The position numbers were made by a program, and so were the translations under genes. Below the pieces are notes generated by a model. That model was given only the letters and a program-made list of their open reading frames with translations. It made no database searches and was not told where the DNA came from. DNA of 7,369 nt from Betaproteobacteria bacterium RIFCSPLOWO2_02_FULL_62_17 (GTDB taxonomy: Bacteria > Pseudomonadota > Gammaproteobacteria > Burkholderiales > SG8-39), in contig MEQV01000203.1 in the NCBI GenBank assembly GCA_001770355.1, forward strand, positions 1 through 7,369, written 5' to 3'. Shown one piece after another: positions 4,623 through 7,369 of the stretch; position 1 is the stretch's first letter, and each line of letters opens with the position of its first letter.

Positions 4623-6659
4623 ATGAGCGCTGTGGAACCCTTGGTCGCGCCCGCAGTTGACGATCATGCGCTGAAGAAGGCCGAAGAATTCGTCGAGAAG
4701 GAAGAAGGCGGCGCGAACCATCTGAGCGGGGCGCTGGGGGCGTTTGTAACCGCCATCGCGGTCACGATGTCCGTGTTCCATCTCTACACGGCCTACGCGA
4801 TCGTGCCAACGCAGGTCATGCGCACGGTGCATGTGGCGTTCGTCCTGTTCCTTGTGTTCCTCTTGTTTCCCATCGCGAAGCGCTATCGTCACCAGGTGAA
4901 ATGGTGGGATTGGATAGCCGCCTGCGCGCCGGTGGCCATCGCCGCCTACATCATCGCGGGGGGCGACGACTTCACGGATCGCAATACCCTGCCCGATAAC
5001 TGGGATATGGCCCTGGGGGGCGGTTTGATCCTGCTCATTCTGGAGGCGATGCGCCGCAGCACCGGCTGGATCATGCCCGGGATCGTGATCGCGTTCCTTT
5101 TGTATGCGCTTTACGGCGAGCAGCTTCCGGGCAACTGGGCCCACCGCAATTACGAACTCGGGCGGCTGATAGGGCACCTGTACATGACGTTCGAGGGGAT
5201 ATTCGGCACGGCTATCGACGTTTCCTCGTCGCTGATCATTCTGTTCACGATCTATGGCGCATTTCTGCAATTCTCTGGAGCCGGAAAATTCTTTATTGAT
5301 TTTTCCTTTTCCGCGATGGGCGGAAAGTCCACAGGCGCGGGACGCACGGTCGTGTTGTCCTCGTTTTTGCTCGGCGGACCTTCCGGCTCGGGAGTGGCCA
5401 CCACGGTAACCCTCGGGGCTGTCGCCTACCCGATGCTGGCGAAAGCCGGATACTCCAAGGAGGCCGCAGGAGGGCTGCTGGCGGCCGGGGGCATGGGCGC
5501 AATTATTTCACCGCCTGTATTGGGTGCCGCGGCTTTTCTGATTGCCGAATATCTGCGGATTTCCTATCTCGACGTCCTGCTGATGGCGGTAATTCCCACG
5601 GGTCTGTATTACCTGGCGCTGTTTCTCATGGTGGAACTCGACTCGCGCAAGTTCGGGATGCGCGAAGTGGTGATCGAGCGCGTCGATTCCGCCTGGAATC
5701 TCGCGTGCAAGTACTGGTTTCACTTCGCATCGCTGCTGTCGATCGTGGTCTTGATGCTGATGGGGTTCACACCGGTGACGTCGGTGTTCTGGGCGACGGT
5801 GATTGCGTTTTTCACCAGTTTTCTGCGCCGCGATTGCGCGCTGTTTTCGTACGATCTGTTTCGCGGCCGGCGGCCTGTGGCGCCGCTGATATTCAAGTCC
5901 GGGTTCATCAAGGCCCTCGAAGCCGGATCCCGGGGAATGCTGGTCGTGGCGGTGACCTGCGCGGGCGCGGGAATCATCGTCGGGGTGGTGACGCTCACCG
6001 GCCTGGGCCTGAAATTCAGCGCCATCATCATCGACTATGCCGGCGGATCACTGCTGCTGACTGCCATTTACACCGCGTTGATCGTCTGGATCATCGGCTT
6101 GGCCGTTCCGGTCACGGCGTCCTACATTATCTGCGCCGTCATTGCCGCGCCGGCGCTGATCAAACTTGGCGTGCCGAATTTTGCCGCGCATATGTTCATC
6201 TTTTATTACGCGGTCCTGTCCGAGGTGTCCCCGCCCACGGCACTTTCGCCGTTCGCGGCGGCGGCCATCACCGGCGGCGACCCGTACCGCACCACATTGC
6301 AGGCCTGGAAATACACCATGCCGGCGTTTCTGGTGCCTTTCATGTTCGTGCTCGATGACGCGGGCCGGGGACTGCTGCTCATGGGTTCGGTAAAGAATCT
6401 GGCGAGCGCGGAATGGGGTTCGATTGCCATGGTAACGGCCACGGCCGCGCTGGGAATCGCAGCGCTCGCGGCAGGTTTTCAGAACTGGCTGCTGAGAAAA
6501 ACCAACTGGGTGGAATCCGGATTGCTGATCGCCGCCGGGCTGGCCTTGGCCTATCCGACCGAATTGGCCGACAGTATTGGAGTGGGTCTCATCGTCGTTG
6601 CGGTATCGATGCATTACGCGCGCATCCGGTCGCGCCCATTGCGACCGGAAGCCCGATGA
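4623..6659 (+). CDS. TRAP transporter fused permease (4TM/12TM, DctQ-DctM fusion), TAXI-associated
   Basis: The 678-residue inner-membrane protein fuses the small (DctQ-like, 4TM) and large (DctM-like) TRAP permease subunits, the normal partner of TAXI binding proteins. The first 30 or so residues are charged and cytoplasmic-looking. Hydrophobic segments follow at about 35-56, 71-85, 96-113 and 146-163, which form the Q-like part. The M-like part carries the TRAP signature LGGPSGSGVATTVTLGAVAYP (about 250-270), then AAGGMGAIISPPVLGAAAFLIAEYL (about 287-311), and a matching second half with FIFYYAVLSEVSPPTALSPFAAAAI (about 525-549) and MPAFLVPFMFVLD (566-578). Each half contains a PP pair in its re-entrant-like region. 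Two or three more hydrophobic segments lie at 598-618 and 632-662. The size is usual for fused permeases. The ATG at 4623 lacks a clear ribosome binding site, so translation may depend on coupling to the upstream gene. Its stop overlaps the ogt start (ATGA). Confidence 0.95.
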   Translation: MSAVEPLVAPAVDDHALKKAEEFVEKEEGGANHLSGALGAFVTAIAVTMSVFHLYTAYAIVPTQVMRTVHVAFVLFLVFLLFPIAKRYRHQVKWWDWIAACAPVAIAAYIIAGGDDFTDRNTLPDNWDMALGGGLILLILEAMRRSTGWIMPGIVIAFLLYALYGEQLPGNWAHRNYELGRLIGHLYMTFEGIFGTAIDVSSSLIILFTIYGAFLQFSGAGKFFIDFSFSAMGGKSTGAGRTVVLSSFLLGGPSGSGVATTVTLGAVAYPMLAKAGYSKEAAGGLLAAGGMGAIISPPVLGAAAFLIAEYLRISYLDVLLMAVIPTGLYYLALFLMVELDSRKFGMREVVIERVDSAWNLACKYWFHFASLLSIVVLMLMGFTPVTSVFWATVIAFFTSFLRRDCALFSYDLFRGRRPVAPLIFKSGFIKALEAGSRGMLVVAVTCAGAGIIVGVVTLTGLGLKFSAIIIDYAGGSLLLTAIYTALIVWIIGLAVPVTASYIICAVIAAPALIKLGVPNFAAHMFIFYYAVLSEVSPPTALSPFAAAAITGGDPYRTTLQAWKYTMPAFLVPFMFVLDDAGRGLLLMGSVKNLASAEWGSIAMVTATAALGIAALAAGFQNWLLRKTNWVESGLLIAAGLALAYPTELADSIGVGLIVVAVSMHYARIRSRPLRPEAR

Positions 6660-7174
6660 TCGCCACGGCTGGCGCGTCGGCAGGCGAGCGGCGATCCGAA
6701 TCTGATTTTGACGCCTGTTTTGCGCTTCCTGTTTGTGTATTGGGCATACGCACCGATGGCGATGCGCTCACCGGGATCGTCTTTCTGCCTCGATCGGCAA
6801 GACTCCGCAATGCGGCAAATAGCATGGCGCAAAAGGTGTGTGAGCAACTGGAACGCTACCTGGCAGATCCGGAGTTTCGTTTCAGTTTGCGGCTCAAACA
6901 CGGTGGAACAGAACACCAGCGCGCAGTATGGTCGCAGATGCGAAAGATACCGTCCGGCCGGACCACGAGTTACGGGGAGATTGCCGCTCGCCTGGGTTCA
7001 GGTCCCAGGGCAGTCGGGCAGGCCTGTGGCGCCAATCCGATAGCGGTTGTCGTTCCCTGTCATAGGGTCATTGCCAGCGCCGGCCTGGGCGGATTCGCGC
7101 ATCGCGACCAGGGATTTCCCTTGACCGTCAAGCGCTGGCTGCTGGATCATGAACATGCACAATGGCGAACATAG
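6656..7174 (+). CDS. ogt: Methylated-DNA--protein-cysteine methyltransferase (O6-alkylguanine-DNA alkyltransferase)
   Basis: This 172-residue suicide repair protein would transfer alkyl groups from O6-alkylguanine or O4-alkylthymine in DNA to its own cysteine. The active site is PCHRVIA, with Cys135 as acceptor. Upstream are the conserved FQ-like segment (HQRAVWSQMRKIPSGRTTSYGEIA, about 87-110) and the recognition helix RAVGQACGANP (118-128) with its arginine finger Arg118. The C-terminus ends with the usual KRWLLDHE (159-166). Between the active site and that helix, GGFAHRDQGFPLTVK is a few residues longer than the GY-type loop of E. coli Ogt. The N-terminal domain is short and shows no Ada-type zinc or AraC region. 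The length matches E. coli Ogt (171 residues). The start is the ATG in an ATGA overlap with the permease stop, with GGAAG four bases before it; the frame is also open further upstream, but there it runs inside the permease gene. It overlaps xerD by 13 bases. Confidence 0.9.
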   Translation: MIATAGASAGERRSESDFDACFALPVCVLGIRTDGDALTGIVFLPRSARLRNAANSMAQKVCEQLERYLADPEFRFSLRLKHGGTEHQRAVWSQMRKIPSGRTTSYGEIAARLGSGPRAVGQACGANPIAVVVPCHRVIASAGLGGFAHRDQGFPLTVKRWLLDHEHAQWRT

Positions 7175-7369
7175 GATCCAACGCTGAGCTGCTGGACGAA
7201 TTCTGCGACGCGATTTGGCTCGAGGATGGACTGTCGAAGAACACCATCGAATCCTACCGGCGCGATTTGCGCTTGTTTGGTGATTGGCTGTCCCAGGTAC
7301 GCGGTAAAAACCTTGCGGAAACGGGCGAGGAGGACATTTCGGCGTATCTGGCTCATCGCGTATCCGCGC
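7162..7369 (+). CDS. xerD: Tyrosine recombinase XerD (5' part, cut by window end)
   Basis: The first 69 codons of a tyrosine recombinase are present; the gene runs off the window. XerD acts with XerC and FtsK at the dif site to resolve chromosome dimers. The visible part is the N-terminal core-binding (SAM-like) domain: LLDEFCDAIWLEDGLSKNTI (10-29) then an ESYRRDLRLFGDWL block (30-43) follows the XerD opening closely, in particular the WLE-GLS-NT and SYRRDL-F--WL patterns. The catalytic domain (R-K-HxxR-H-Y) would be downstream and cannot be checked. XerC is the alternative, but the WLE.GLS pattern favours XerD. The ATG at 7162 lies inside ogt, 13 bases before the end of its stop codon, and has only a weak GGAT upstream, so translation is probably coupled to ogt. 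Because it sits in a chain with housekeeping ogt, it is unlikely to be a phage or island integrase. Confidence 0.86.
   Translation, partial: MANIGSNAELLDEFCDAIWLEDGLSKNTIESYRRDLRLFGDWLSQVRGKNLAETGEEDISAYLAHRVSA

Noticed and set aside
4542..5270. 242-codon open frame on the minus strand opposite the start of the permease gene
   Set aside because: Its low-complexity charged translation (rich in His, Arg, Asp and Gln) is typical of an antisense shadow, and the plus-strand permease is well supported here.
5705..6358. 217-codon plus-strand frame inside the permease gene
   Set aside because: The translation is dominated by Arg, His and Gly with no domain, and it overlaps conserved TRAP permease motifs in the correct frame.
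6413..6655. Longer N-terminus for the ogt protein starting inside the permease gene
   Set aside because: This stretch is the permease read in another frame and does not resemble an Ogt N-terminal domain. The ATG at 6656 has a ribosome binding site and gives the usual family length.
6239..6659. Extra C-terminal hydrophobic segments of the permease as a novel fused domain
   Set aside because: Fused TAXI-type permeases commonly carry a hydrophobic tail of this kind after the second DctM half, so this is ordinary for the family.
7162..7369. Tyrosine recombinase as a mark of a mobile element or integrated island
   Set aside because: The N-terminal sequence follows XerD, it is tightly packed behind ogt, and no tRNA, attachment repeat or phage gene is visible in the window.

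Overview
The window looks like chromosomal DNA from a Gram-negative proteobacterium, most plausibly a betaproteobacterium. This is inferred from a lipoprotein signal with a lipobox, a fused TAXI-type TRAP transporter, a GC-rich sequence, and ogt directly followed by xerD, an arrangement I associate with that class. The taxonomic call is a guess from gene content, not a match to a known genome.

Layout, left to right. (1) Positions 2-1718, plus strand: the 3' part of korA and the complete korB, the two subunits of a 2-oxoacid (probably 2-oxoglutarate):ferredoxin oxidoreductase, one base apart. (2) 1719-1841: a short convergent gap with two GC-rich hairpins, probably a shared transcription end. 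(3) 1842-3062, minus strand: a nicotinate phosphoribosyltransferase-like gene of the short (about 400 aa), archaeal-like type. (4) 3063-3161: a divergent promoter region. (5) 3162-3515, plus strand: a small lipoprotein of unknown function. (6) 3516-3615: a gap with a clear sigma70-type promoter and an inverted repeat around it. (7) 3616-6659, plus strand: a two-gene TRAP transporter of the TAXI class, consisting of a periplasmic binding protein and a fused 4TM/12TM permease. (8) 6656-7174 and 7162-7369: ogt (O6-alkylguanine-DNA alkyltransferase) and the start of xerD (tyrosine recombinase, cut by the window end). Both overlap the gene before them, so permease, ogt and xerD form a tightly packed chain. 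No gap without a gene exceeds 125 bases.

How the genes fit together. korAB gives ferredoxin-linked oxidation (or reductive synthesis) of a 2-oxoacid, the phosphoribosyltransferase salvages nicotinate into NAD, and the TAXI transporter imports an unidentified small organic anion, possibly a dicarboxylate or amino acid. ogt and xerD are DNA-maintenance genes that appear to share the transporter's transcript. I see no mobile element, CRISPR array, RNA gene or defence system. Nothing here amounts to a new biological system. The more interesting details are regulatory: the promoter with its GGCAAGC/GCTTGCC repeat, the palindrome between the divergent genes, and the housekeeping genes coupled to a transporter.
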